Assembly (NCBI GenBank): GCA_963726295.1 | Contig: CAVSBW010000007.1 | Location: 124,001 to 188,000 of the forward strand | Source: DASSQJ01 sp963726295 | GTDB lineage: Bacteria; Actinomycetota; Actinomycetes; Actinomycetales; Dermatophilaceae | Length of the DNA stretch: 64,000 nucleotides | Direction of reading: 5' to 3' | Shown here: positions 42,137-49,188 of the stretch, one piece after another | Layout: every line of letters starts with the position of its first letter | How positions within the stretch are numbered: position 1 is the stretch's first letter | Notes under the pieces: model-generated | Database searches by the model: none | Seen by the model: the letters and a program-made list of their open reading frames with translations, nothing else | Told to the model about the DNA's origin: nothing | Position numbers and translations under genes: made by a program

Positions 42137-42915
42137 CGACCTCGGACGACCTCGCCCGCAACCGTGCCCTGTGGACGTCGGTGAACGAGCAGTTCACCGA
42201 CGAGGAGGCGGTGAGCGCCTGGCAGTCCGAGGACATCACGTGGGGTCTCTTCCGGGTCCCCGAGGCGGAGCTCGGTGTGCTCGGAGACGTCCACGGACTC
42301 GACGTCGTCGAGCTGGGCTGTGGTACCGCGTACTTCTCGGCATGGCTGGCCCGACGCGGCGCGCGGGTGGTTGCCGTCGACCTGACGCCAGCCCAGCTGG
42401 ACACCGCGCGGCGGTGCCAGGAGCGGTTCGGGGTCGCGTTCCGGCTCGTCGAGGCGGACGCGTCGGCCGTGCCGCTGGAGAGCGACGGGTTCGACCTGGC
42501 TGTCACGGAGTACGGGGCCAGCGTCTGGTGCGACCCCGCCGGGTGGCTGTCGGAGGCGGCTCGGCTGCTGCGACCGGGGGGCCGACTGGTGTTCCTCACC
42601 AACAGCGTGCTCGCGACGCTGACCGTCCCCGCGGACGGGGGCTTCGCCCATGACCGGCTGCAGCGGGCCCAGCGCGGTACCTACCGCGTGCAGTGGCCCG
42701 GGGGCGGCATCGAGTACCACCCGAGCCACGGTGACTGGATCCGGCTCCTGCGCGCGTCCGGGTTCCGGGTCGAGGCGCTGCACGAGCTCTACGCGCCGCC
42801 CGGCGCGGACACTCCCGCGTACTACGAGATCGCCACGGCCGAGTGGGCCCGCTCATGGCCGGCCGAGGATCTCTGGGTGGCCGTCCTTGAGGACCGTCCG
42901 GGAGGACGGCCGTAG
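42133..42915 (+). CDS. Class I SAM-dependent methyltransferase
   Basis: The 260-residue protein starts at GTG 42133 behind a GAGGGAGGGG tract. It has LDVVELGCGTAYFSAWLARRG (motif I), VVAVDLTPAQLDTARRC, VEADASAVPLESDGFDLAVTEYGASVW and LRPGGRLVFLTNSV. Its ending is TAG at 42913-42915, at the very edge of the att-like sequence that starts the mobile scar. It methylates an unknown small molecule. Confidence 0.85.
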   Translation: MTTSDDLARNRALWTSVNEQFTDEEAVSAWQSEDITWGLFRVPEAELGVLGDVHGLDVVELGCGTAYFSAWLARRGARVVAVDLTPAQLDTARRCQERFGVAFRLVEADASAVPLESDGFDLAVTEYGASVWCDPAGWLSEAARLLRPGGRLVFLTNSVLATLTVPADGGFAHDRLQRAQRGTYRVQWPGGGIEYHPSHGDWIRLLRASGFRVEALHELYAPPGADTPAYYEIATAEWARSWPAEDLWVAVLEDRPGGRP

Positions 42916-42935
42916 GTCGAACCGCCGACGTTCCG
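42915..42935. repeat. Left att-like duplicate of the tRNA-Phe 3' segment
   Basis: The 21 bases match 44504-44524, within tRNA-Phe, at 20 of 21 positions (shared GGTCGAACCGCCGAC then G or C then TTCCG). It marks the far boundary of a former tRNA-inserted element. Confidence 0.7.
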
Positions 42936-43009
42936 ACCTTCCGGCAGACGTGAACCCGTAGGTCCGAGGTCCTTCCTGAACGTTGTGCGATCCGGCGTGC
43001 GACATCGCG

Positions 43010-43188
43010 ACGTCAGAGGCGGCGCGGGGGGCTTGGTCGCGTCGCCGTGCAGCGCCATGTCCGACCGAGCGGGGTGCGGCGATCTGGGCCTCGCGTCCCT
43101 CGACGGAATGCACGTAGCGCTGCGCCGCGGCGGTGGACGAGTGCCCGATCCGCTGCCTGAGGTCGACGAGACTCGCGCCGGTGGCGGT
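43010..43188 (-). pseudogene. Tyrosine recombinase (phage-type integrase) C-terminal fragment
   Basis: The - strand reads ATGASLVDLRQRIGHSSTAA then AQRYVHSVEGREAQIA, the C-terminal catalytic segment of a phage-type integrase, with the box His in RIGHSS and the nucleophile Tyr in RYVHS. The Arg/His-x-x-Arg region, the SAM-like core and the arm-binding domain are gone. It lies just inside the left att-like site, as expected for an integrase encoded next to its attachment site. Confidence 0.7.
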
Positions 43189-43374
43189 AGGGAGTGACCT
43201 GATCGAGGCCCGCGACGGATGGCAGGCCACCGACCGCCGCCATCCTTCCGAGAACTCCATGAAGCACGAACCGCAAGGAGGTAGCCCCCACCAACGAGCT
43301 GACGGCATGGTCAGCACCAGCAAGACCTACGCCGCGGTCACGTACACCACGCCACGGGACTCATCCCTCACTCA
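43189..43374. other. Non-coding remnant between integrase and IS256 fragments
   Basis: I find no coding protein on either strand. The 43330-43365 stretch (CACGTACACCACGCCACGGG) resembles the terminal sequence of some IS256-family elements from memory, but no full inverted repeat pair is present. Confidence 0.35.
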
Positions 43375-43608
43375 CTGATCCGGGCCACGCTGCGCTACGC
43401 CTCACGCAGGTACTGGGACCAGCTCGCCAAGGACCTGCGCGCGATCTACACCGCACCCTCTGTGGAGGCCGCCTGGGCGGCGTTCGAAGAGCTCGAGGAG
43501 AAGTGGGGAACCCTACCCGGCAATCCTCAAGCTGTGGCGGGCGGCGTGGGAGGAGTTCATCCCCTTCCTGGCCTACGACGTCGAGATCCGCCGGGTGCTG
43601 TTCTCCAC
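43375..43608 (+). pseudogene. IS256-family transposase C-terminal fragment with frameshift
   Basis: The + strand reads LIRATLRYASRRYWDQLAKD then LRAIYTAPSVEAAWAAFEEL up to about 43510. Past a small deletion it continues in another frame as YPAILKLWRAAWEEFIPFLA then YDVEIRRVLFST. These blocks are typical of the C-terminal third of IS256/Mutator transposases. The N-terminus and catalytic core are absent, and the end breaks into IS110 sequence. Confidence 0.75.
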
Positions 43609-43619
43609 GGATGAAATCG

Positions 43620-44345
43620 TCAAGGGGTTGGGCTGCCAGTGGGGCTTCTGCGGGGCTGCCAGTGGGCGACGAGGAGCTCGTAGGCGCGTTCAGCGCGGGC
43701 GGCCTGGTCGGCTTCGGCGTCGCGGCGGGACTTGTCGTTGTACGCGGCGCCTGGCTGGCGGTGGTTGCCGCGCCGGGAGGGGGCGCCGGCGGCGAGCTCG
43801 AGTTTGCGTCGCTTGTGCGCGACCAGGCCGGGCCGGGCGAAGGCGTAGTCCTCGTCCTTGACGGCCAGGTGCCAGGCCAGGATGGTCATCTTGCGGGCGG
43901 TGGCCACGATCGCCTTCTGGTAGCCGCGGCGGGCAGCGATCCGTCGATAGAACGCCCGCAGCGGTCCGGGGGCCCGTACCGCGGACCAGGCCGTCTCGAC
44001 GAGGACGCCGCGGACGTGGGCGCGGCCGGCCTTGGCGATCCGGCCGTGGACCGGGGCGGAGTTGCCGGACTGGCGCACCTTGGGGTTGAGACTGACGTAG
44101 GCGACGAGCTTGTCCGGGTCGGGGAAGCGGGTGAAGTCACCGACCGCGGCGACGATGCTGATCCCGGCGATAGCGTCGATCCCGGGGATGGTCATCAGCC
44201 GGGCCACCACCGGGTCGGCCAGGGCCTCCACGGCGAGCTCCCGGTCCACGATGGCCAGCTCTCCGGCGTGGAAGTCCAGCTGGCGCAGCAGCTCCTCCAC
44301 CGTGGCGGACTCGTCCTCGGGCAGGTCCTGGGCTGCGAGCCCGTG
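43620..44345 (-). pseudogene. IS110-family transposase, N-terminally truncated
   Basis: The frame is open from 44345 (a TAA lies at 44346-44348) to a stop at 43620. It carries the C-terminal IS110 domain: LMTIPGIDAIAGISIVAAVG, PKVRQSGNSAPVHGRIAKAG, the Ser-containing active region, and ATARKMTILAWHLAVKDEDY. The N-terminal DEDD RuvC-like half is missing. The only internal start candidate is GTG at 44300. It cannot transpose by itself. Confidence 0.8.
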
Positions 44346-44404
44346 TTAGTAGGTGGCCGCCCCTGCGCGACGACGGGCTGCCGGCCCTAGGGGTACCGTT
44401 GTGG

Positions 44405-44433
44405 GCGCTTGTTAGCAAAGTGTTAGCAAGCGC
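44405..44433. repeat. Direct/inverted repeat, candidate integrase arm sites
   Basis: TGTTAGCAA occurs at 44410-44418 and 44421-44429, 11 bases apart, within an inverted pair GCGCTTG (44405-44411) and CAAGCGC (44427-44433). A further TGTTAG lies at 44344. The layout resembles arm-type integrase binding sites. Confidence 0.5.
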
Positions 44434-44487
44434 GGGTCCTGAGGAGTCGCGAGCACCGTGCAACAACGTTGTGACCTGCGGATTTTC

Positions 44488-44564
44488 TGGTGGCCAGGGG
44501 CGGGGTCGAACCGCCGACCTTCCGATTTTCAGTCGGACGCTCGTACCAACTGAGCTACCTGGCC
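44488..44564 (-). tRNA. tRNA-Phe (GAA)
   Basis: The - strand folds as a cloverleaf: acceptor GGCCAGG/CCTGGCC, D-arm GCTC..GAGC, anticodon stem TCCGA/TCGGA with loop CTGAAAA (anticodon GAA), and a T-arm with GTTCGAC. Its CCA is encoded (44488-44490). The 3' half supplied the att site for the scar. Confidence 0.95.
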
Positions 44565-44609
44565 GGACCTCCGGTGGGAAACCGGTGACCCGGCCCCTCC
44601 ATGAAGGAG

Positions 44610-44683
44610 CGACCCCGACGGGACTCGAACCCGCGACCTCCGCCGTGACAGGGCGGCGCGCTAACCAACTGCGCTACGGGGCC
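44610..44683 (-). tRNA. tRNA-Asp (GTC)
   Basis: Acceptor GGCCCCG/CGGGGTC, D-arm GCGC..GCGC, anticodon stem CCGCC/GGCGG with loop CTGTCAC (anticodon GTC), T-arm GCGGG-TTCGAGT-CCCGT. No CCA is encoded. Confidence 0.95.
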
Positions 44684-44701
44684 TTGTGTGGTGCAAGACC
44701 G

Positions 44702-44774
44702 TATCCCCAACGGGATTCGAACCCGTGCTACCGCCGTGAAAGGGCGGGGTCCTGGGCCGCTAGACGATGGGGAC
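44702..44774 (-). tRNA. tRNA-Glu (TTC)
   Basis: Acceptor GTCCCCA/TGGGGAT (first pair G-U), anticodon stem CCGCC/GGCGG with loop CTTTCAC (anticodon TTC), T-arm CGGG-TTCGAAT-CCCG. No CCA is encoded. It is the first gene of the Glu-Asp-Phe operon. Confidence 0.95.
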
Positions 44775-44839
44775 CCGACCTCAGTCGGACCCTTGACGTC
44801 GCGCAGGCGCAGGCGCTCGGATCCGTCGAGGACTCCGAA

Positions 44840-44869
44840 AGCATAGGGGACGGGGTGGGCGCCGACCAA
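44840..44869 (-). promoter_or_regulatory. Promoter of the tRNA-Glu/Asp/Phe operon
   Basis: On the - strand TTGGTC (44869-44864) is followed after 18 bases by TATGCT (44845-44840), placing transcription start near 44833, about 60 bases before tRNA-Glu. No other promoter is seen between the three tRNA genes. Confidence 0.6.
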
Positions 44870-44899
44870 AACGGGCCGGCCGGGGTTCCGTGGACCGGT

Positions 44900-44928
44900 C
44901 CGGCCCCTTCCCGAGGTGACGGGGCCGG
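44900..44928 (-). terminator. Hairpin downstream of the aldo/keto reductase gene
   Basis: CCGGCCCC and GGGGCCGG form an 8-bp stem with a 13-base loop, 67 bases after the reductase stop on the - strand and ahead of the tRNA promoter. Confidence 0.5.
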
Positions 44929-44994
44929 CACCGCTCCGGCCGGCCCGCGAGCCCGTCGAGGGCGTCGCGGACCCGCCGCACGGGAACGGTCCGC

Positions 44995-45840
44995 TCAGTC
45001 GGGGACGTAGTCGAAATGGTCGGGGTTCGGGCCCCGGCGTCCGTCCTCGCCCCTGTCGAGGGCGGAGATGCGCTCGACCTCGTCGGGGGAGAGCGAGAAG
45101 TCGAAGATCTCGAAGTTTTCGCGGATGCGCTCCGGCGTCACCGACTTCGGGAACACGATGTCCCCGCGCTCCACGTGCCAGCGCAGTGCCACCTGGGCGG
45201 GCGTACGGCCCTTGGCCAGCGCGACGTCGGTGAGGACGGGGTCGTCGAGCACTGCTCCCTGGGCGATCGGCGACCACGCCTCCGTGGCGACTCCCAGCTC
45301 CGACCCGGCCGCCCGGACGTGCTCGTTGCCGAAGTACGGGTGGACCTCGACCTGGTTGACGGCCGGCACGACGCCGGTCTCGTCGACGATGCGACGCAGG
45401 TGGCTCGGCTGGAAGTTCGAGACACCGATGGACGCCGCGCGGCCCTGCTCGACGAACGACGCGAGGGTGCGCCACGTCGAGACGAAGTCGCCGTCGTACC
45501 GCGTCGGCAGCGGCCAGTGGATGAGGAACAGGTCGATCCAGTCGACGTCGAGCCGCTCGAGGGTCCGGCCGAACTCTCGCTCGGCGTCCTCGGGGCGGTG
45601 GAAGCCGTTGTTCAGCTTGGAGGTGATGAAGACCTCCTCACGCGGCAGACCCGAGCGGGCGACGGCCTGGCCGACCTCGCGCTCGTTGCCGTACATCTGC
45701 GCGGTGTCGATGTGCCGGTAGCCGGTCTCCAGGGCCGAGGTCACCGCCGCGACGGTGTCGGTCGGGTCGATCTGGAAGACGCCGAACCCGAGCTGTGGGA
45801 TCGTGCGGCCGTTGTTCAGGGTGATCGTGGGAACGGTCAT
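44995..45840 (-). CDS. Aldo/keto reductase
   Basis: The 281-residue TIM-barrel enzyme has the full AKR catalytic tetrad: Asp in HIDTAQMYGNE, Tyr of QMYG, Lys in FITSKLNN and His in FLIHWPLP. The NADPH-binding C-terminal block is FPKSVTPERIRENFEIFDF. It belongs to the AKR5/2,5-diketo-gluconate-reductase-like group and reduces a carbonyl compound. The ATG at 45840 is used. It is divergent from the HTH gene and may share its operators. Confidence 0.92.
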   Translation of the reverse strand: MTVPTITLNNGRTIPQLGFGVFQIDPTDTVAAVTSALETGYRHIDTAQMYGNEREVGQAVARSGLPREEVFITSKLNNGFHRPEDAEREFGRTLERLDVDWIDLFLIHWPLPTRYDGDFVSTWRTLASFVEQGRAASIGVSNFQPSHLRRIVDETGVVPAVNQVEVHPYFGNEHVRAAGSELGVATEAWSPIAQGAVLDDPVLTDVALAKGRTPAQVALRWHVERGDIVFPKSVTPERIRENFEIFDFSLSPDEVERISALDRGEDGRRGPNPDHFDYVPD

Positions 45841-45895
45841 GCGGGGTGCAGCGCCGCTCCCGCCGTGGCTATTCCGGCTGCGCGCAGGACCGGCG

Positions 45896-45942
45896 GTCAG
45901 CATGTGTTGACGGAACCGGCGTGTCAGCATATGCTGACACGC
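45896..45942. promoter_or_regulatory. Operator/promoter region of the small HTH gene
   Basis: A perfect 24-bp palindrome spans 45919-45942 (core GTGTCAGCATATGCTGACAC). A similar imperfect site is GTCAGCATGTGTTGAC at 45896-45911, matching the core at 14 of 16 positions. A TTGACG/TATGCT pair (45907-45912 and 45930-45935, 17-base spacer) starts transcription at or next to the ATG at 45943, so the -10 element lies inside the palindrome. Confidence 0.65.
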
Positions 45943-46155
45943 ATGTCCCGCACCCCCACCGATCTGGTCGGCGACCTCGACAGCACCGACCCCGCCGTGG
46001 GGCTGCGCGCCGTCGCCGCCCTCGGGCGGCTCCTCGCCCGGCTCGAGGACCTGCACGTCCGCAACGCCCGCGCCCGCGGGTGGTCGTGGCAGGAGATCGC
46101 CGAGGCCCTCGGCGTCACCAAGCAGACCGTCCACCGCAAGCACGCCCGGAGGTAA
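45943..46155 (+). CDS. Small HTH transcriptional regulator
   Basis: The 70-residue protein is nearly all helix: an N-terminal dimer-like segment (DLVGDLDSTDPAVGLRAVAALGRLLARLEDL) followed by a helix-turn-helix with WSWQEIAEALGVTKQTVHRKHARR. It is the partner gene normally found before Clp-N proteins in actinobacteria. The ATG at 45943 coincides with the predicted transcription start, giving a leaderless mRNA. It probably represses itself and perhaps the divergent reductase. Confidence 0.85.
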   Translation: MSRTPTDLVGDLDSTDPAVGLRAVAALGRLLARLEDLHVRNARARGWSWQEIAEALGVTKQTVHRKHARR

Positions 46156-46159
46156 CACC

Positions 46160-46816
46160 GTGTTCGAACGCTTCACCGACGACGCCAGAGCCGTCGTCGT
46201 GTCCACCCAGGAGCTGTGCCCACGGCTCGGCGCCGACGAGGTCGAGCCCGTCCACCTCCTCGCGGCGCTCTGCGAACCGGACAGCCCGGTCCGCGACCTG
46301 CTCGCCGCCCACGGCCTGACCTCCACAGCGGTCCTGGCCTCGATCCGCAGGCCCGGAGCGCCCGGTGGGCCCGATGCCGACGAGAACGAGGTGGGCGAGG
46401 CTGCCGACCGTGGCCCCCTCGGCGACGACGACTCCGACGCGCTGCGCGCCCTCGGCATCGACCTCGAGGCGGTTCGCCGGGCGGTCGAGGAGCAGTTCGG
46501 CCCGGGTGCGCTCGACGACCCCACCGCGGGGCCCGCCCCGGCCGGTGCCGACCCCGGTGTGGAGCACGGACCGCGGCGTGGTCGCGTGCGGCTCGGGCGG
46601 CAGCGCACCCGCTTCGGACGCGGCGCGCGCAAGGTGCTCGAGCTCGCCGTCCGCGAGGCGGTGCGACGCCGCGGGCGCGAGATCACGGCCGCCGATGTCG
46701 CGCTCGGCGTGCTGCGCACCGACGACCTGGCGGTGCGGCGCGTGCTGTGGGAGTGCAGCGCGGACCACGTCGCACTGCGGGCCGACCTCGAGGGTCGGGG
46801 CCGATACACGGCCTGA
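46160..46816 (+). CDS. Clp protease N-terminal domain protein
   Basis: The 218-residue protein starts at GTG 46160. Residues 1-65 are a ClpN (Clp R) repeat, FERFTDDARAVVVSTQELCPRLG. A linker rich in Asp, Pro and Gly follows, then a second ClpN-like part, FGRGARKVLELAVREAVRRRGREITAADVALGVL. No ATPase domain is present, so it is not an unfoldase; it may be an adaptor or substrate-binding protein. It forms an operon with the HTH gene. Confidence 0.85.
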   Translation: MFERFTDDARAVVVSTQELCPRLGADEVEPVHLLAALCEPDSPVRDLLAAHGLTSTAVLASIRRPGAPGGPDADENEVGEAADRGPLGDDDSDALRALGIDLEAVRRAVEEQFGPGALDDPTAGPAPAGADPGVEHGPRRGRVRLGRQRTRFGRGARKVLELAVREAVRRRGREITAADVALGVLRTDDLAVRRVLWECSADHVALRADLEGRGRYTA

Positions 46817-46886
46817 ACCGGTTCACGCGCAGCGTCGGCGAGGCGTCCGTGCGGCCGCACGCACCCGGGCGGCCCGCCCCCACGCC

Positions 46887-47939
46887 TCAGCCCGGGGCGG
46901 CCCACTCCCGCAGGCGGTCGACGTCCCACGTCGTGATGATCCGGTCCGCCGGGATGCCGAGGCGCTCGGCCCGCTCGCAGCCGTACGCCTTCATGTCGAG
47001 CTGCCCGGGGGCGTGGGCGTCGGAGTCGACGGCGAAGACGCAACCGAGGTCGCGCGCCATCTCGATGAGCTCGTCGGGTGGGTCGCAGCGCTCGGGACGG
47101 CTGTTGATCTCGACCGCGGTGCCGTGCTCGAGGCAGGCCTCGAAGACCGCTCGGGCGTCGAAGTCAGACGGGGGGCGGGTGCCGCGCGAGCCCTCGACGA
47201 GCCGGCCGGTGCAGTGGCCGAGCACGTTGACCCGTGGGTTGGTGACCGCGGTCACCATCCGGCGGGTCATCGGGCCGGCGTTCATCCGCAGCTTGCTGTG
47301 GACCGACGCCGTCACGAGATCGAGCCGCCCGAGCATCTCGTCGGTCTGGTCCAGCGAGCCGTCGTCGAGGATGTCGACCTCGATGCCCGCCAGCAGGGTG
47401 AACCGTCCGTCGAGCGAGCGATTGACGCCGTCGACGACCTTGAGCTGCTGGCGCAGCCGCTCCACCGACAGGCCGTTCGCCACGCGCAGGGACGGGCTGT
47501 GGTCGGTGAGCACCATCCACTCGTGGTCCAGCTCGGCGGCAGTGAGCACCATCTCCTCGATCGGCGAGCCGCCGTCGCTCCACGTGGAGTGGGTGTGGCA
47601 GTCACCGCGCAGGGCCGCGTACAGGTCGTCCCCGCCCGCCGCGAGTGGAGCACCCGCCTTCTCCTGCAACGAGGCGAGGTACGACGGCACCTCACCGCCG
47701 AGTGCCTCCGCGACGACGCCGCTCGTCGACTTGCCGATGCCGGGCAGCTCCTGGAGCGTGCCGGCCTCGGCGCGCGCGTGCAGCTCGTCGGGGTCGGCCT
47801 CGCGCACGGTCCCGACGGCCTTGCGGAACGCCTCCACCCGGTAGCTGCCGGCTCGGGTGCGCTCGAGGAGGAAGGCGATGCGGCGCAGCGCGTCGACCGG
47901 GTCGACGGGGGCCTCAAGCGGGGTCAGGGCTGCGACCAC
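46887..47939 (-). CDS. PHP-domain metal-dependent hydrolase with N-terminal HhH/PolX-like region
   Basis: The 350-residue protein has an N-terminal segment of about 90 residues like the DNA-polymerase-X 8-kDa/HhH region (LRRIAFLLERTRAGSYRVEAFRKA, ELPGIGKSTSGVV). A PHP phosphoesterase domain follows: DCHTHSTWSDGG, MVLTDHSPSLRVA, AGIEVDIL, LGHCTGRLV, VEINSRPERCDPPDELIEMARDLG, AVDSDAHAPGQLDMK. All metal ligands are in place. It starts at GTG 47939. It probably acts on nucleic acid ends or phosphorylated small molecules. Confidence 0.88.
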   Translation of the reverse strand: MVAALTPLEAPVDPVDALRRIAFLLERTRAGSYRVEAFRKAVGTVREADPDELHARAEAGTLQELPGIGKSTSGVVAEALGGEVPSYLASLQEKAGAPLAAGGDDLYAALRGDCHTHSTWSDGGSPIEEMVLTAAELDHEWMVLTDHSPSLRVANGLSVERLRQQLKVVDGVNRSLDGRFTLLAGIEVDILDDGSLDQTDEMLGRLDLVTASVHSKLRMNAGPMTRRMVTAVTNPRVNVLGHCTGRLVEGSRGTRPPSDFDARAVFEACLEHGTAVEINSRPERCDPPDELIEMARDLGCVFAVDSDAHAPGQLDMKAYGCERAERLGIPADRIITTWDVDRLREWAAPG

Positions 47940-47941
47940 CC

Positions 47942-49165
47942 TCAGGCCGCCTTACGGACGAGGTCGTCGAGGGCGGTGACCACCCGGTCGACGTCGGTGC
48001 GCGCGGTGTACGGGGCGAGCCCGAGCCGGACACCGCCGGTGTCACCGAGCCCGAGGTGCCGCGAGGCCTCGATGGCGTAGAAGTGGCTGGCCGGGGCGTT
48101 GACGCCGCGTTCGGCGAGGTGGCGGGCGACGTCGGCGGGCGCCCGGCCCTCCACGGTGAGCAGCAGGGTCGGGGTGCGCCGGGAGGCGTTGGAGTGCACG
48201 GTGACGCCCGGGAGGGCCCGGAGGGCGGGCTCGAGCACCTCCTGGAGGGAGGACTCGTGGGCGTGGACCGCGGCCATGGACCGCTCGAGGCGGACACGGC
48301 GCTCCTCCGGCGACGGCGGGGTGTCGAGGTCGGCGAGGGAGGCGAGGAAGTCGACCGCCGCCGTGGTGCCGGCCATCAGCTCGTAGGGGAGGGTGCCGAG
48401 CTCGAAGCGCTCGGGGACGGCGTCCGACGACGGCAGCAGCTTGTCGGGGTGGAGGCTCGCGAGCAGCTCGGGGGAGGCAGCGAGCACCCCGCAGTGCGGC
48501 CCGAGGAACTTGTAGGGCGAACACGTCCACACGTCGGCGCCGAGCGCCGCCACGTCGACCGCCACGTGCGGGGTGGCGTGCACCCCGTCGACCCAGTGCA
48601 GGGCGCCGACCTCGTGGGCGACCGCCGAGATGGCGGCAGTGTCGGGCCGGGTGCCGAGGAGGTTCGACGCCGCGGTCGTGGCGACGAGCCGCGTCCGGGC
48701 GCCGACCTGCGCCCGCACCGCGTCGACCTCGAGCTCGGCGGTGGCCGGGTCGAAGTCGACCCAGCGCACGGTCGCCCCCGAGGTGGCGGCCACCTGCAGC
48801 CAGGGCCTGATGTTCGAGTCGTGGTCGAGGCGCGTGACCACCACCTCGTCGCCCGGGCCCCAGTCCTTGGCCAGTGCGCGCGCGACGTCGTAGGTGAGCG
48901 CCGTCGCGCTGCGGCCGAACACGATGCCGCGGGGGTCCGCGCCGAGCAGGTCGGCCATCGCGCGTCGGCAGTCGTGGACGATGCCGTCGGCCCGGCGCTC
49001 CGACGGGGTGAGGTGTCCCCGGTTGGAGATCGCCGAGGTCAGGGTGCGCGCGACGGCGGCACCGACGACGTCGGGCACCTGGCTGCCGCCGGGGCCGTCG
49101 AAGTGGGCGGCGCCCTCCCCCAGGGCGGGGAAGTGCGCGCGGATGCGGTCGACGTCGTACGGCAT
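47942..49165 (-). CDS. Cysteine desulfurase-like aminotransferase class V protein
   Basis: The 407-residue PLP protein has FDGPGGSQVPDVV, GIVFGRSATALTYDVARAL, HDSNIRPWLQVA, WVDGVHATPHVAVDVAALGADVWTCSPYKFLGPHCGVLAAS (Schiff-base Lys in SPYKF). It is close to the group of cysteine desulfurase-like proteins without a flexible catalytic-Cys loop, so sulfur-transfer activity is uncertain. The ATG at 49165 opens the domain. It lies just upstream of the PHP gene on the same strand. Confidence 0.82.
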   Translation of the reverse strand: MPYDVDRIRAHFPALGEGAAHFDGPGGSQVPDVVGAAVARTLTSAISNRGHLTPSERRADGIVHDCRRAMADLLGADPRGIVFGRSATALTYDVARALAKDWGPGDEVVVTRLDHDSNIRPWLQVAATSGATVRWVDFDPATAELEVDAVRAQVGARTRLVATTAASNLLGTRPDTAAISAVAHEVGALHWVDGVHATPHVAVDVAALGADVWTCSPYKFLGPHCGVLAASPELLASLHPDKLLPSSDAVPERFELGTLPYELMAGTTAAVDFLASLADLDTPPSPEERRVRLERSMAAVHAHESSLQEVLEPALRALPGVTVHSNASRRTPTLLLTVEGRAPADVARHLAERGVNAPASHFYAIEASRHLGLGDTGGVRLGLAPYTARTDVDRVVTALDDLVRKAA

Positions 49166-49188
49166 GCCGCCATCCTCGCGCAACCTGG

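Larger units (their letters stand above)
42915..44524. mobile_element. Decayed tRNA-Phe-targeted integrative element scar
   Basis: The stretch is bounded by two near-identical tRNA-derived sequences. It holds a tyrosine-recombinase C-terminal fragment, an IS256-type fragment and an IS110-type fragment, but no intact gene. TGTTAGCAA direct repeats lie near the tRNA end. This is a scar and not an active element. No cargo remains. Confidence 0.65.

Noticed and set aside
42853..43323. Full 156-codon integrase-like ORF as an intact gene
   Set aside because: Only a central segment of about 45 residues resembles an integrase; both ends are unrelated sequence, so it is treated as a fragment.
45016..46155. 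Long ORF in frame upstream of the small HTH gene
   Set aside because: It is antisense shadow of the aldo/keto reductase; the true gene begins at 45943.
46849..46860. GTGCGGCCGCAC palindrome between the ClpN and PHP genes
   Set aside because: It is a short GC-rich palindrome without loop, likely by chance at this base composition, in a convergent gap.
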